A stretch of DNA of 64,000 nt from Chlorobaculum parvum NCIB 8327. GTDB lineage: Bacteria; Bacteroidota; Chlorobiia; Chlorobiales; Chlorobiaceae. Position 1 is the first letter of the stretch; every line of letters starts with the position of its first letter. The DNA is taken from positions 2,216,001 through 2,280,000 of the forward strand of contig NC_011027.1 of NCBI RefSeq assembly GCF_000020505.1. The letters run 5' to 3'. The notes under the pieces are model-generated. The model made no database searches. It worked only from the letters and a program-made list of their open reading frames with translations, and was not told the DNA's origin. The translations under genes and the position numbers were made by a program. This document shows positions 1 to 9,571 of this stretch, piece after piece.

Positions 1-675
1 CTGCATGGTTTCGCCGGTGCCGATAATACCGCCGCAGCAAACCGCGATGCCATGCGCACGGAGTCGCCGGATGGTGTCGATCCGCTCGTCAACCGAGTGC
101 GTGTCAGCGATCAGCTCGCCGTAGCGACCCGGATCGACCTGGATGTTGATGTTGTAGTGCGCAATGCCGTGGCGAGCCAGTTCGGCGGCAGGCTCGTCAC
201 CAAGCATACCGAGCGAGGCGCACACCTTGAGGTCAGGCAATTCGCGATGCAAGAGGTCGATCATCCCCAGAATCCGCTCGAATTCGGGCGTTACCTTCCG
301 GTAGCCGTACCCGCTGGTGACGATACCGAAATGGCCGACGCCCTGTTCATGCAACGCACGAGCCTGATCGAGCACTTTCGCTTCATCGACCAGTCCGTAC
401 ACATCGACCTCGGCGCTGTTGTGCTTCGACTGCGCGCAGAAACGGCAGTTCTCGCCGCAGACGCCCGACTTGGCGTTCATGATCGAACAGGCGTGCACAC
501 CGCCGCCCTCCCCCGGTGCGTACAGGTTTTTGACCTTGTTGGCCAGCGACACCAGATCGAGCACCTCGCTTTCGGGAAGCCGCCCCAGCGCCGAGGCGAG
601 TTCAAGCGAAACGGGCTCGCCGGTTTCGAGTACGCGGTAGGCTCGCTCTATATCTGGATGCAATCGGGAACTCAT
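1..675 (-). CDS. bioB: Biotin synthase BioB (3' part lies outside the window)
   Basis: Radical SAM enzyme that inserts sulfur into dethiobiotin to form biotin, the last step of the pathway. The N-terminal 225 residues are present. The cluster-binding motif C-x3-C-x2-C is visible as [10 protein letters not shown] at about residues 62-71, followed by the BioB-typical [11 protein letters not shown] stretch and an [11 protein letters not shown] segment. The ATG at 675 opens [14 protein letters not shown]. The gene starts 14 bp after the birA stop on the same strand, so the two probably share the BirA-controlled promoter at 1804-1832. The C-terminal third is cut by the window edge. Confidence 0.95.
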   Translation of the reverse strand, partial: MSSRLHPDIERAYRVLETGEPVSLELASALGRLPESEVLDLVSLANKVKNLYAPGEGGGVHACSIMNAKSGVCGENCRFCAQSKHNSAEVDVYGLVDEAKVLDQARALHEQGVGHFGIVTSGYGYRKVTPEFERILGMIDLLHRELPDLKVCASLGMLGDEPAAELARHGIAHYNINIQVDPGRYGELIADTHSVDERIDTIRRLRAHGIAVCCGGIIGTGETMQ

Positions 676-689
676 GTCGCTCCGGTTTT

Positions 690-1679
690 TTATTGATGAT
701 TGACTGGGCGCAGATGGGCCTCGCCGGAGGCTACCGGAACCACCGTGCCATCCTCCTGGCGCAAGAGCAGGTGCCCCTGCGGCGACAGCCCGGCCTCGGT
801 ACCGGTCAGCACGCGGTTGAACTGCTCGATCTGCAATGCTCGACCTTTCAGCCATGCGTGCTCTTCCAGCGCAGGCAGCAGAGAGCCGAGATCCTCTTCG
901 TCGAGCCACTCGCGGTAGAGGCGCTCGAAGCGGTTGAGGATGGCAGCCAGCAGTCGGGCGCGCGATACCTGCCGTCCGGTTTCAATGGCCAGCGAAGTGG
1001 CGATGCCCTGCAACTCATCCGGTACGGGATCGAGATTGACGTTCAGGCCGAAACCGACCACCACAAAGTGCGTGAAATCAGGTTCGGACTCCATTTCGCA
1101 GAGGATGCCGCACACTTTGCGCCCGGCGACAATGAGGTCGTTCGGCCACTTGATGAATGCTTGCAGCTCCGGGCACTCCTGCGTCACCGCGCCATGAATC
1201 GCCGCGGCGGCCACCAGCGGAATCTCCGGTACGCGAACCGACGGCAGAGGCGGACGCAGCACAATCGAGCAGTAGAGGTTCACCCCCGGCGGCGAAACCC
1301 ACGCGCGGCGCATCCGCCCCCGGCCACCGGTCTGACTGTCGGCCACCACCACCGTACCCTCCGCCGCCCCTTCGCGGGCAAGAGCCAGCGCCTTGACGTT
1401 GGTCGAATCGACCTGCTCCAAGCCGATAAAGGTGCGCCCGAACGACACGGTATCGAGCAGCGGCGAAACTTCTCCCGCCACCGGCGCACCGGTCAGCCGT
1501 TCCAGCCGGTAACCCCGGCCACTGACCGCTTCAATTGCGTATCCGGCATTTCGAAGCGCGCCGATGTGCTTCCACACGGCGCTGCGGCTCATCCGGAGTT
1601 CGGCGCAGAGCGCCTCGCCGGAAACAAACCCGCCCTCGTCGATCAGCCGCTGAAGGATGTTTGACGCCACCGGATTCAC
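690..1679 (-). CDS. birA: Bifunctional biotin operon repressor / biotin-protein ligase BirA
   Basis: Attaches biotin to carboxylase carrier lysines by way of biotinyl-AMP and represses biotin genes when charged. An N-terminal winged helix-turn-helix (about residues 1-60, with SRSAVWKHI) precedes the ligase domain, which shows [10 protein letters not shown] (biotinyl-AMP loop) and IKWPNDL. I chose the GTG at 1679 (329 aa) because GGGAGGTGAT sits five bases upstream; the frame stays open to 1748 but without a comparable ribosome site. The HTH domain and the operator at 1793-1824 support class II (regulatory) BirA. bioB follows after 14 bp, consistent with an autoregulated birA-bioB operon. Confidence 0.95.
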   Translation of the reverse strand: MNPVASNILQRLIDEGGFVSGEALCAELRMSRSAVWKHIGALRNAGYAIEAVSGRGYRLERLTGAPVAGEVSPLLDTVSFGRTFIGLEQVDSTNVKALALAREGAAEGTVVVADSQTGGRGRMRRAWVSPPGVNLYCSIVLRPPLPSVRVPEIPLVAAAAIHGAVTQECPELQAFIKWPNDLIVAGRKVCGILCEMESEPDFTHFVVVGFGLNVNLDPVPDELQGIATSLAIETGRQVSRARLLAAILNRFERLYREWLDEEDLGSLLPALEEHAWLKGRALQIEQFNRVLTGTEAGLSPQGHLLLRQEDGTVVPVASGEAHLRPVNHQ

Positions 1680-1792
1680 GACATCACCTCCCGGGCTGCG
1701 CGAAGCAATAGACCACGATGGCTCTTGAACGGGAGCTTCATGCTTCAAAAAGTCGGTGATTCAGGCAAAACGCCAGCAAGCAGACGGCACAA

Positions 1793-1824
1793 TTGTCAAC
1801 CGGAATGTAGTTAGCGGTTGACAA
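1793..1824. promoter_or_regulatory. BirA operator upstream of birA-bioB
   Basis: A perfect inverted repeat, TTGTCAACC, 14 bases, GGTTGACAA. It closely matches the known bacterial BirA site (TTGTAAACC-N14/15-GGTTTACAA). It lies about 115 bases upstream of the birA GTG and covers the -10 element of the promoter candidate at 1804-1832, which suits repression by biotinyl-AMP-loaded BirA. Confidence 0.9.
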
Positions 1825-1832
1825 CTTTACAA
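1804..1832 (-). promoter_or_regulatory. Candidate birA promoter
   Basis: On the minus strand, TTGTAA (1832-1827) and TACATT (1809-1804) are separated by 17 bases. The -10 element sits inside the spacer of the BirA operator, so bound repressor would occlude it. Assigned from sequence alone. Confidence 0.55.
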
Positions 1833-1901
1833 ACGCAGCAACAGCCCGCCAATCGGTAACGATTGAATACTGTCGCTCGTCGGATTTGCTGAGAGCGCTC
1901 C

Positions 1902-3662
1902 TTACTTGGTGTAGCCGGAAGCCATCATGCGGCTTTCGTAGCTGGAGCGGTACTGCTGGAGACCCTGAAAAATGGCCCAGGCGATGGAGGTCTGGGACTT
2001 GCGGTCACGAAGCATTTTTTCCTCGGACGGATTGGAGAGGTAGCCGGTCTCGACCAGAATGCTCGGCATCGAAGGCGTCCAGAGCACCATGAAACCGGCC
2101 TGCCGTACGCCGTTGCTGATCGTGCTTCCCCTGCGGTCAAAACGCCCGAGCACCGCCTGTGCCAGCTCGGTCGACTGCATCGCGAAAGCGCTCTGCGCCA
2201 TGCTGCTCATGATGAGGTACTCGTCGGAAAAGCCTTTGTAGCTCTCCTTGTAGTTCTCCTCCTCAGTGATGACCGAGTTTTCAAGCATAGCCACCTTGAG
2301 CGCCGAATCGGTCTTGTGGGGGCCGAGAATGTAGACCTCCGGACCGCGGACTTTCTCTTTCCGATCGCCGGCAATCGCGTTGCAATGGATGCTGATGAAC
2401 AGCTTCCCGCCGTAACGGTTGGCGATTTTTCCCCGCTCTTTCAGCGGAATGAAACGGTCGTCCTTGCGGGTATAGATCACTTTGACATCGGGCCACTTTT
2501 GCTTGATAAACCGGCCGAGATCGAGGGCAACGTTCAGCACCACATCCTTTTCCCGAGTGCCCCGCGTGCCGATCGCTCCGGGGTCTTTGCCGCCATGACC
2601 GGCATCGATCACCACAGCATCGAGCTTCCACTTGTCGATGTCATGGCTCAGGCGCGCCTGAATCAGCCGCTCCTTTTCAGTGCGATGGATCGCATCGACG
2701 TCGACATCGCTCATGATGGAGACCACGTAGTCATTATTGGACGCATCGTAGCGGAACGATGATGACTTGACAACGAAGGCCGCGGTATCAAGCGCGATGT
2801 TGAACTGCATGGCGCCATTGCCGAGCGAAACCGGATTCACCGACTTGACCACACCGCCCTGGAAGGTACGCGCAAGGCCTTTCGGATCGCCCTGAACATC
2901 TTCGATGGTCAAATAGGCTGTGCCTTGTTTATCAGGCCTGAGAAACGACGCCGGGCGCTTCGAGCCGGATGCCGAAAAGCGGATGACCACACCGTTCGCC
3001 AGCGTTTCAACTCGAATATCGTTCACCGTAGTTTTACCGGCGACCGAGCTGCCCGCACCCGGCTGTATCGGTATGTATGAGGACGACGGTGGCTTGTTGT
3101 CAGTCGAGCTCGCGGATTCGCGGGCGGGCAAAACGCCGATACGGCCACCGCCCGGCATGGAGCGCCCGGCCAGAGATGCGTCGATCTTGTTGGCACCGGA
3201 ATCGTAGCGCACCGAACGTCCGAGCCACAAAGAGAACATCCGGCAAGCCTGAGTGACCGGCAGATACATCCGGCCATCGCGCACTGACGGCGCAGCGGCA
3301 AGCTGAATGACCCGTTTCGGGGTAGAACCGGCCGCCGAGTCGATCACCACAAACTCGCTGCCACTCCGGAGAATGCTGCTTGTCACCGACTTGCCGAACG
3401 CTTCGTCGATCTGCATCTTCGAGCCGTCGAACACGCTGCCGAGTCGCAAGGCGCGGGCAAATGAGGCCATATCGGCCATGAACTCACCCTCTGACGGGTA
3501 GCCCTGCACCTTGATGGTATAGCTCTGCCCCGGAGCATTGGAAACATGCATGAATAGGTCGTCCTGACCTGAAGACTCCGCCGAAGCCTTTGAAGCGAAA
3601 AGAAGTGTCAGAACCAGCACGCCGAGAAGGCGCAATTGCGGAAAGGATATGCGTTCAGGCAT
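1902..3662 (-). CDS. Periplasmic N-acetylmuramoyl-L-alanine amidase (AmiC type, Amidase_3)
   Basis: Zinc enzyme that cleaves the amide bond between N-acetylmuramic acid and the stem peptide, typically during daughter-cell separation. A Sec signal peptide (LRLLGVLVLTLLFASKASA) opens the protein. About 320 residues follow that resemble an AMIN-like peptidoglycan-targeting region. The catalytic domain, from about residue 350, has VVIDAGHGGKDPGA and the downstream EKDV zinc residues, FISIHCNA, and ILVETGYLSNPSEE carrying the catalytic Glu. I use the ATG at 3662 (586 aa); an upstream GTG at 3674 is in frame but adds only four residues. No LytM activator is adjacent. Confidence 0.88.
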   Translation of the reverse strand: MPERISFPQLRLLGVLVLTLLFASKASAESSGQDDLFMHVSNAPGQSYTIKVQGYPSEGEFMADMASFARALRLGSVFDGSKMQIDEAFGKSVTSSILRSGSEFVVIDSAAGSTPKRVIQLAAAPSVRDGRMYLPVTQACRMFSLWLGRSVRYDSGANKIDASLAGRSMPGGGRIGVLPARESASSTDNKPPSSSYIPIQPGAGSSVAGKTTVNDIRVETLANGVVIRFSASGSKRPASFLRPDKQGTAYLTIEDVQGDPKGLARTFQGGVVKSVNPVSLGNGAMQFNIALDTAAFVVKSSSFRYDASNNDYVVSIMSDVDVDAIHRTEKERLIQARLSHDIDKWKLDAVVIDAGHGGKDPGAIGTRGTREKDVVLNVALDLGRFIKQKWPDVKVIYTRKDDRFIPLKERGKIANRYGGKLFISIHCNAIAGDRKEKVRGPEVYILGPHKTDSALKVAMLENSVITEEENYKESYKGFSDEYLIMSSMAQSAFAMQSTELAQAVLGRFDRRGSTISNGVRQAGFMVLWTPSMPSILVETGYLSNPSEEKMLRDRKSQTSIAWAIFQGLQQYRSSYESRMMASGYTK

Positions 3663-4056
3663 TGATAGTATCACAATGGATCATTGGAGCTGCGGTGCAC
3701 GAAACCGGCTGCCCCCGTTATTCTTCGATTCGATGATAAGCACTCTTCTTTGTTGCCGGAAATCCGGAACAAAGAAAGAGAATTGCCCTGAATAATAAGC
3801 AATAAATAGGTCACCATCCAGTGCCGTTTGCGCCCAAGTTACGTAAATCAAGCGTCACTGTTGCAAAAGCACCGCAACAAGGCCAAATTTGTTTTTTGGC
3901 AAGCAAGCCCTATCTTTTCGTTCATTCACGGGCGGCGCTGAAACGCGGTTCCGCTCCAACAGTTTTCGCGACGGGGCCAATACGGCGCCCGAAACGAGCG
4001 GCAGGTTGCAGCGATGCCCTCTGTCCAAATCCCAACGCAAAAGGGATCAAAACCCC
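3663..4056. other. Divergent intergenic region between amidase and topA
   Basis: About 390 bases without a convincing gene, separating divergent genes. It holds a promoter candidate for topA (3889-3916) and a small inverted repeat, TGTTGC at 3859-3864 with GCAACA at 3874-3879, just upstream of it. The topA frame is open back to 3889, but no start there looks better than 4057. I see no RNA gene here. Confidence 0.5.
3889..3916 (+). promoter_or_regulatory. Candidate topA promoter
   Basis: TTGTTT, 16 bases, then TATCTT, about 140 bases upstream of the topA ATG. It is a sigma-70-like match only, with no experimental support. Confidence 0.35.
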
Positions 4057-6456
4057 ATGGCTTCAAAAAGCGCTACTCCATCGGCCAAAAACAGGACGCT
4101 CATCGTTGTCGAGTCACCATCCAAGGCCAGAACCATCAACAAGTACCTGGGCGACAACTACACGGTTTACGCCTCGGTCGGCCACATCAAGGATTTGCCG
4201 AAAAAAGAGATCGGCATCGATTTCGACAACCACTACGAGCCCCGTTACGAGGTGATCGCCGGAAAGGAGAAGGTGGTGCGGCAGCTCAAGAAACTTGCCG
4301 GAGAAGCCAACGAAGTGCTGATCGCCACTGACCCCGACCGCGAAGGCGAGGCGATTGCCTGGCACATCTCCAACGAGATCGAGTTCGCCAAAAAACCGGT
4401 CTATCGCGTGCTCTTCAACGAAATCACCAAAAACGCCATCATCGAGTCGGTCAACAATCCGAAGCAGATCGACTACCGGCTCGTGCGTTCGCAGCAGACC
4501 CGGCAGGGGCTCGACAAGATCGTAGGCTACAAGATCAGCCCGTTCCTGTGGAATGTGGTCTATCGCGGACTTTCGGCTGGCCGTGTACAGTCGGTAGCAC
4601 TTCGGCTGATCTGCGAGCGGGAGAACGAGATCGAGGCGTTCGAGCCGCAGGAGTACTGGACGATTTATGCCGACTTCACCACGGAATCTGGCGAAACCTT
4701 CCGCACGAAGCTCGTCAAGGTCAAAGGCAAGAAACCGGAGATCGGCTCCGGCGAACAGGCCGAAGCCATCGTATCAGCGATCAGGGACCGCCTGTTCGCG
4801 GTGAGCGAGATCGTGCCAAAGGTGCTTCAGCGCAAGCAGCCACTGCCGTTCACCACCTCACTCTTGCAGCAGGCGGCATCCAACCAGCTCGGCTTCGGTT
4901 CGAAAAAGACGATGCGCGCCGCGCAGCAGCTTTACGAAGGCATCGACCTCGGTTCGGAGGGCGCGACCGGCCTCATCACCTACATGCGTACCGACTCGAC
5001 CCGCGTCAGCGGAGAAGCGATCGCGCAGGCGCATGACTACATTTCGCAGCAGTTCGGCGAAGAGTACAAAGGGTTCGGCGGGCAGGGCAAGGCTGGCAAG
5101 AACGCGCAGGACGCGCACGAAGCGATCCGCCCGACCTCGGTCTATCGCACGCCTGAATCGCTGCGCAAGCATCTATCCGCAGACCAGTTCAAGCTCTACG
5201 AGCTGATCTGGAAGCGCTTCGTGGCCTCGATGATGGCTCCGGCCAAAATCGAGCAGACGCGCGTTGACGTGGAAGATCACCAGAAGGAGTTCGTGTTCCG
5301 CGCCACCGGCAACAAGGTGCTCTTCCCCGGCTTTTTCAAGGTCTATAACGATCAGCAGGAGCTCGAATACGAGGCGCAGAAATCGACCCGCGACGAGGTT
5401 GAAAAAGAGCAGATGGTCAAGCTGCCCGAAAAGCTCTCGGTCGAAGAGCAACTCAGGATGTCGGAGCTCGACCGCAAGCAGAGCTTCACCCGTCCGCCCG
5501 CCCGCTTCACCGAAGCAAGCCTGGTCAAAGAGCTGGACAACTACGGCATCGGCCGCCCGTCAACCTATGCGGCAATCTTCTCGACCCTGCAGGAGCGCCG
5601 CTACGTCGAGCTTCAGAAGAAGAAGATCGTGCCGACCGAGCTGGGTCGGGACGTTTCGACCATCCTCGTGGCCAACTTCCCCGACCTGTTCAACGTGAAG
5701 TTCACCGCCGAAATGGAGGACGAGCTGGACAAGGTCGCATCGGGAGATGATGAGTACGAAAAGGTGCTCGACAGCTTCTACCGTCCGCTCGAAACGGTGC
5801 TGAGCCACCGCAAAAGCGATCCGCTCATTCCGCAGAACCGCGAAGCGGAACGGTGCGACAAGTGCGGCGAGGGACACATGATCGTCAAATGGACCAGCAG
5901 CGGCAAGTTCCTCGGCTGCTCGAACTACCCGAAGTGCAAAAACATCAAGGCGCTCGCCACCAACAAGGCCAAACCGAAAGAAACCGGCGTCAAATGCCCG
6001 GTGTGCGGCGAAGGACACATGCTATTGCGCAACGGCCGATTCGGCCCGTTCCTGGCCTGTTCGAACTATCCGAAGTGCAACACCCTGCTCAACCTCAGCA
6101 AGCAGCGCCACATCGAACCGATCAAAACGCCACCGTTCACCACCGACCTCGAATGCCCGAAGTGCGGCGCGCCGATGTACCTCAGAACCGGCAAGCGCGG
6201 CCTGTGGCTTGGCTGCTCGAAATTCCCCAAATGCCGCGGACGGCTCTCGTGGAACTCGCTTGACGAAGCGACCCAAACGCGCCTTGAGAAGACCATGGAC
6301 GAACATCTGGCCGCCCACCCCTCCGTGGCGATCACCATGCTCGACGGTACGCCCGCGCCGATGAATCTGCCCATCGACGACATCATCATCCGCGCAGAAG
6401 ACGCCGGGCTCATCAACGCCCCGAGCGAAGAGGTGGAGAGCGAAGCCTCAGCGTAG
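4057..6456 (+). CDS. topA: DNA topoisomerase I
   Basis: Type IA topoisomerase that relaxes negative supercoils through a 5'-phosphotyrosine intermediate. The Toprim domain starts at about residue 13 (TLIVVESPSKARTINKYLG) with the acidic metal site ATDPDREGEAIAW. The active-site tyrosine lies in GLITYMRTDSTRVS. The C-terminus carries three four-cysteine zinc ribbons (CDKCGEG, CPVCGEG and CPKCGAP, each closing with a YPKC or FPKC pair) that bind single-stranded DNA. The ATG at 4057 gives 799 aa, starting MASKSATPSAKN; the frame is open upstream, but that sequence does not resemble TopA. It is transcribed alone and ends at the strong inverted repeat at 6510-6544. Confidence 0.96.
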   Translation: MASKSATPSAKNRTLIVVESPSKARTINKYLGDNYTVYASVGHIKDLPKKEIGIDFDNHYEPRYEVIAGKEKVVRQLKKLAGEANEVLIATDPDREGEAIAWHISNEIEFAKKPVYRVLFNEITKNAIIESVNNPKQIDYRLVRSQQTRQGLDKIVGYKISPFLWNVVYRGLSAGRVQSVALRLICERENEIEAFEPQEYWTIYADFTTESGETFRTKLVKVKGKKPEIGSGEQAEAIVSAIRDRLFAVSEIVPKVLQRKQPLPFTTSLLQQAASNQLGFGSKKTMRAAQQLYEGIDLGSEGATGLITYMRTDSTRVSGEAIAQAHDYISQQFGEEYKGFGGQGKAGKNAQDAHEAIRPTSVYRTPESLRKHLSADQFKLYELIWKRFVASMMAPAKIEQTRVDVEDHQKEFVFRATGNKVLFPGFFKVYNDQQELEYEAQKSTRDEVEKEQMVKLPEKLSVEEQLRMSELDRKQSFTRPPARFTEASLVKELDNYGIGRPSTYAAIFSTLQERRYVELQKKKIVPTELGRDVSTILVANFPDLFNVKFTAEMEDELDKVASGDDEYEKVLDSFYRPLETVLSHRKSDPLIPQNREAERCDKCGEGHMIVKWTSSGKFLGCSNYPKCKNIKALATNKAKPKETGVKCPVCGEGHMLLRNGRFGPFLACSNYPKCNTLLNLSKQRHIEPIKTPPFTTDLECPKCGAPMYLRTGKRGLWLGCSKFPKCRGRLSWNSLDEATQTRLEKTMDEHLAAHPSVAITMLDGTPAPMNLPIDDIIIRAEDAGLINAPSEEVESEASA

Positions 6457-6509
6457 GAGTTGGGACTGACACCGATAACGCAACTGAAGCAAAAGCCCGT
6501 CAAAAAAGT

Positions 6510-6544
6510 ATCGCCATCGAATCCGATCATGATTCGATGGCGAT
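6510..6544. terminator. Bidirectional intrinsic terminator between topA and feoB
   Basis: A perfect 14-bp stem, ATCGCCATCGAATC and its complement, with a 7-base loop, between two converging genes. On the minus strand it is followed at once by a T tract (complement of 6502-6507), so it suits termination of feoAB and probably of topA as well. Confidence 0.85.
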
Positions 6545-6568
6545 GTTGCTTTCAGGCACGGGGATGCT

Positions 6569-8707
6569 TTACGTAAACAGCAGGGCGAGATGATAGGTGA
6601 TGAACGAAGCCACCCACGCCACCGCCAGCACGTAGGCTGAGTAGAGTAACACAGGCTTCCACGCGCCAATCTCTTTTTTCATCACACCGACCGCCGCCAC
6701 GCAGGGAATGTAGAGCAGCACGAACACCATCAGGCTCAGCGCCGTTGCCCGGCTGAAGCCCGGCTCGCTGCGCAGAATCTCCGACAAGCTCGTCTCTCCG
6801 GCAGCGTGACCGATCGAGAAAATGGTGCCGAGTGTCGAAACCACCACCTCCTTGGCGGCAAGTCCTGTCACCAGCGAGATGCCGATCCGCCAGTCGAAAC
6901 CGAGAGGACGAATGAGCGGTTCGAGCAGCTTGCCACTTCGTCCCGCAAACGAGTATTCGAGTTGACCGGCCTCGATCTTCGCTTCGAGCTTCTGCAACTG
7001 CTCAGCTTTGATTTCCGACGCAACCGCCGAAGCCTCGATCTTCGCTGATTCGCGCGCAAGCTGCGCATCGAGCTCGGCGCTGCGCGGATAGTTGCTTGCC
7101 ACCCAGATCAGGATCACCGCGCCGAGAATCAAGGTGCCCGCCTTTTTGAGGTACATTACCGCCTTCATCTTCGACTGGAAAATGACCGACGAAAAGGTTG
7201 GCCAGCGGTACGGCGGCAGCTCCATCACAAACGGCTCCGAGTCGCTCTTCAGCACAGTGGACTTGAGCAGCCACGCCGTCCAGAGCCCCATGATGATGCC
7301 AAGAAAATAGATCGCGAACATGACGTTGGCTGCCATCGTCGGAGGGAAAAATGCCCCCGCCAGCAGTACATAGACCGGCAGCTTCGCACCGCAGCTCATG
7401 AAGGGAATCGTCATGATGGTGGCCAGCCGGTCAGAGCGGCTCTTCAGCGTACGCGTGGCCATGATGGCCGGAATCGAGCAGCCGAAGCCGGTAATCATCG
7501 GAATAAACGACTTGCCGTGCAGCCCGAAACGGTGCATCACTTTGTCGATGACAAACGCCGCTCGCGCCATGTAGCCCGACGCCTCGAGGAACGAAAGACC
7601 CATGAAGAGCAGCACGATGTTCGGCAGGAACACCACCACGCTGCCCACGCCGGAAATCACCCCCTCGACAAAGATCGAGCGAATAATGCCCGCGGGCAGA
7701 TGCGGCGCAACTGTGTCGGAGAGCAAGCCGAACGAGTAATCGAGCGCCTCCATAAGGGGAGCACCGAGCGTGAAAGTGAGCTGAAAAATCGCCCAGACGA
7801 CAAGGAAAAAGACCGGCAGGCCGAGCGCCCGGTTCAGCACCACCGAGTCGATGTAGTCGCTCACCGTGGCACGCGCGGCTTTCGGCTTGCGCACACACTC
7901 CTGCATCGCGCCGCGCACGAAGGCGTGACGATCCTCGGTAATCAGCGCCTCCGGATCGGTACCGTGCAGAAACTCGCACTCCGTAATCGCCTCCTGCAAG
8001 GCCAACTCGATCTTGACCCACACCGGATACTTCTGCACCTGGCTGTAGATCTCGCGGTCGTTTTCGAGCAGCTTGATCGCCATCCAGCGGTGATTCGCGG
8101 CCTCATCCAGCTCCGGCTCATGGCAGAGCAGATCGGCAATTTTGTCGATGGCCTTCTCGACCTCAAGGCTGAAGGAGATCTTGTTCTTTTTGATCTCGAT
8201 GCGCCCGTCAACCACGCGGATGATATGGTCGAGCAAGTCGTCGAGCCCCTTGCGCTGACGCGCCGAGGTGGGAACGATGTGACTGCCGAGCAGGAGCTCA
8301 AGCTGGTCGATATCGATTTTGAATCCCTTCTCCTCGACCTCGTCCATCATGTTCAGCGCCACAAGCAGATCAACCTCCATCTCCATGAGCTGCACGGTCA
8401 GCATCATGTTGCGTTCGAGGTTGGTGCCCTCGACCACATTGACCACCACATCGGGCTGCTCGTCGATGATGAAACGGCGGGTAACGATCTCTTCGGGGGA
8501 GTAGGGAGTCAGCGAATAGGTGCCGGGCAGATCCACCACATTGATGCGGTAGTCGCGATAATCGAGATAGCCTTCGTGCTTCTCGATCGTCACGCCGGGG
8601 AAGTTGCCCACCCGCTGGTGAGCACCGGTCAACGCATTGAAAAGTGAGGATTTGCCGGCATTCGGGTTGCCGGCAAGAGCAACGGTAATCTTCTTTTTCG
8701 TACTCAT
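6569..8707 (-). CDS. feoB: Ferrous iron transporter FeoB
   Basis: GTP-gated Fe2+ importer of the inner membrane. The N-terminal G domain has GNPNAGKS (G1, residues 13-20), DLPG (G3) and NMMD (G4). A helical linker follows to about residue 280, then a polytopic membrane domain with the two Gate segments and a C-terminal run of hydrophobic helices. At 712 aa it is a normal full-length FeoB. A predicted cytosolic insert rich in Ala/Glu/Lys (about residues 545-590) sits between membrane segments. Its ATG overlaps the feoA stop (ATGA), so translation is probably coupled. Iron supply suits an organism whose photosystem and carbon metabolism are rich in Fe-S proteins. Confidence 0.96.
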   Translation of the reverse strand: MSTKKKITVALAGNPNAGKSSLFNALTGAHQRVGNFPGVTIEKHEGYLDYRDYRINVVDLPGTYSLTPYSPEEIVTRRFIIDEQPDVVVNVVEGTNLERNMMLTVQLMEMEVDLLVALNMMDEVEEKGFKIDIDQLELLLGSHIVPTSARQRKGLDDLLDHIIRVVDGRIEIKKNKISFSLEVEKAIDKIADLLCHEPELDEAANHRWMAIKLLENDREIYSQVQKYPVWVKIELALQEAITECEFLHGTDPEALITEDRHAFVRGAMQECVRKPKAARATVSDYIDSVVLNRALGLPVFFLVVWAIFQLTFTLGAPLMEALDYSFGLLSDTVAPHLPAGIIRSIFVEGVISGVGSVVVFLPNIVLLFMGLSFLEASGYMARAAFVIDKVMHRFGLHGKSFIPMITGFGCSIPAIMATRTLKSRSDRLATIMTIPFMSCGAKLPVYVLLAGAFFPPTMAANVMFAIYFLGIIMGLWTAWLLKSTVLKSDSEPFVMELPPYRWPTFSSVIFQSKMKAVMYLKKAGTLILGAVILIWVASNYPRSAELDAQLARESAKIEASAVASEIKAEQLQKLEAKIEAGQLEYSFAGRSGKLLEPLIRPLGFDWRIGISLVTGLAAKEVVVSTLGTIFSIGHAAGETSLSEILRSEPGFSRATALSLMVFVLLYIPCVAAVGVMKKEIGAWKPVLLYSAYVLAVAWVASFITYHLALLFT

Positions 8708-8997
8708 GCGCGCCGTCCGAAACGATGGCGTTTACGGAGTCCCGGCCCGACACCCTGCGGTACGTTACACAATTCAATCTTGTTGACCGTGATGCCCTCG
8801 GCCTCGTTCCGCCGCATCGTCAACAGCAAGCCATTGCAACTGACCTCGATCGGGTCGCCGAGCGGCGCAAACCGCAGTACCTCAAGCTCCGTACCCCTCA
8901 CAAGGCCCATATCCATGAGCCTGCGCCTGACAGCCGGTTCAGCCTGAACCGCAGTCACTAATGCACGATCGCCGACTTTCAATTCCGATAACTTCAT
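8704..8997 (-). CDS. feoA: Ferrous iron transport protein FeoA
   Basis: Small SH3-like cytosolic partner of FeoB. The 97 residues show the family pattern: LSELKVGDRALV at the start, then RRRLMDMGLVRGTELEVLR and GDPIEVSCNG. It is the first gene of feoAB and overlaps feoB by four bases. The upstream region (8998-9137) is AT-rich and would hold the promoter; I cannot recognise a Fur box in it with confidence. Confidence 0.92.
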   Translation of the reverse strand: MKLSELKVGDRALVTAVQAEPAVRRRLMDMGLVRGTELEVLRFAPLGDPIEVSCNGLLLTMRRNEAEGITVNKIELCNVPQGVGPGLRKRHRFGRRA

Positions 8998-9137
8998 ATC
9001 TCTTCAACCCCTGATAACAGATCGGCAAAAAATTTTCTTAAATAGACTAATTACAAATAACAAACAATCCAAGCAAAAAGATTTCTTTCTGAAGAAGAGC
9101 GGCTGTTTTTTGTAAAAAAGGGCCTCAGCGCACCGGC

Positions 9138-9524
9138 TCAACCATCTCCGTGCGCCACCTCACGACCGGCAAACGGCGGCCACCCCATCGTTTTGCCACC
9201 GATCAGATGCGCGTGAATATGCCCGACGCTCTGCAGAGCATCGGCTCCGTTGTTGAACACCAGTCGATAGCCTGATCCCAGTACCCCCATCTTCTCGGCC
9301 ACAACGCGCGCGGTGAGCAAGATCTGCCCGGCAATCTCCGAATCGCTATCGGTCAGCTCACTCAGCGACGAGATGTGCTCCAGCGGAATGATGAGAATAT
9401 GAACCGGCGCAACCGGATTGAGATCGTGGAACGCAGCCACGTGGTCATTTTTGTAGATCAGGTTGGCCGGAATATGACCGGCAGCGATCTTGCAGAAAAT
9501 GCAGTCGGGGTCGTAACGTGACAT
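9138..9524 (-). CDS. HIT family nucleotide hydrolase/transferase (HINT type)
   Basis: Histidine-triad protein of the HINT branch, which acts on purine nucleoside phosphoramidates in other organisms. The N-terminal CIFCKIAAGHIPA resembles the zinc/Cys region of HINT proteins, and the catalytic triad is HIHAHLIGG near the C-terminus. I chose the ATG at 9524 (128 aa) because AAAGGACGAGCTT gives a good ribosome site; the open frame runs further to 9569. It lies 47 bp after the lipoprotein gene on the same strand. The physiological substrate is unknown. Confidence 0.9.
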   Translation of the reverse strand: MSRYDPDCIFCKIAAGHIPANLIYKNDHVAAFHDLNPVAPVHILIIPLEHISSLSELTDSDSEIAGQILLTARVVAEKMGVLGSGYRLVFNNGADALQSVGHIHAHLIGGKTMGWPPFAGREVAHGDG

Positions 9525-9571
9525 AAGCTCGTCCTTTTTTAGTTCTTGGTTAACCGGGCACAGTGCCACCG

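Noticed and set aside
2316-2762. Long open frames on the strand opposite to the amidase, sdhA, feoB and others
   Set aside because: They lie antiparallel to clearly recognised proteins, have no ribosome sites and read as low-complexity Arg/Ala/His or Ser-rich sequence, the usual shadow of GC-rich genes.
8998-9137. Fur box upstream of feoA
   Set aside because: The region is AT-rich but I could not find a convincing 19-bp inverted repeat of the Fur type, so no site is claimed.
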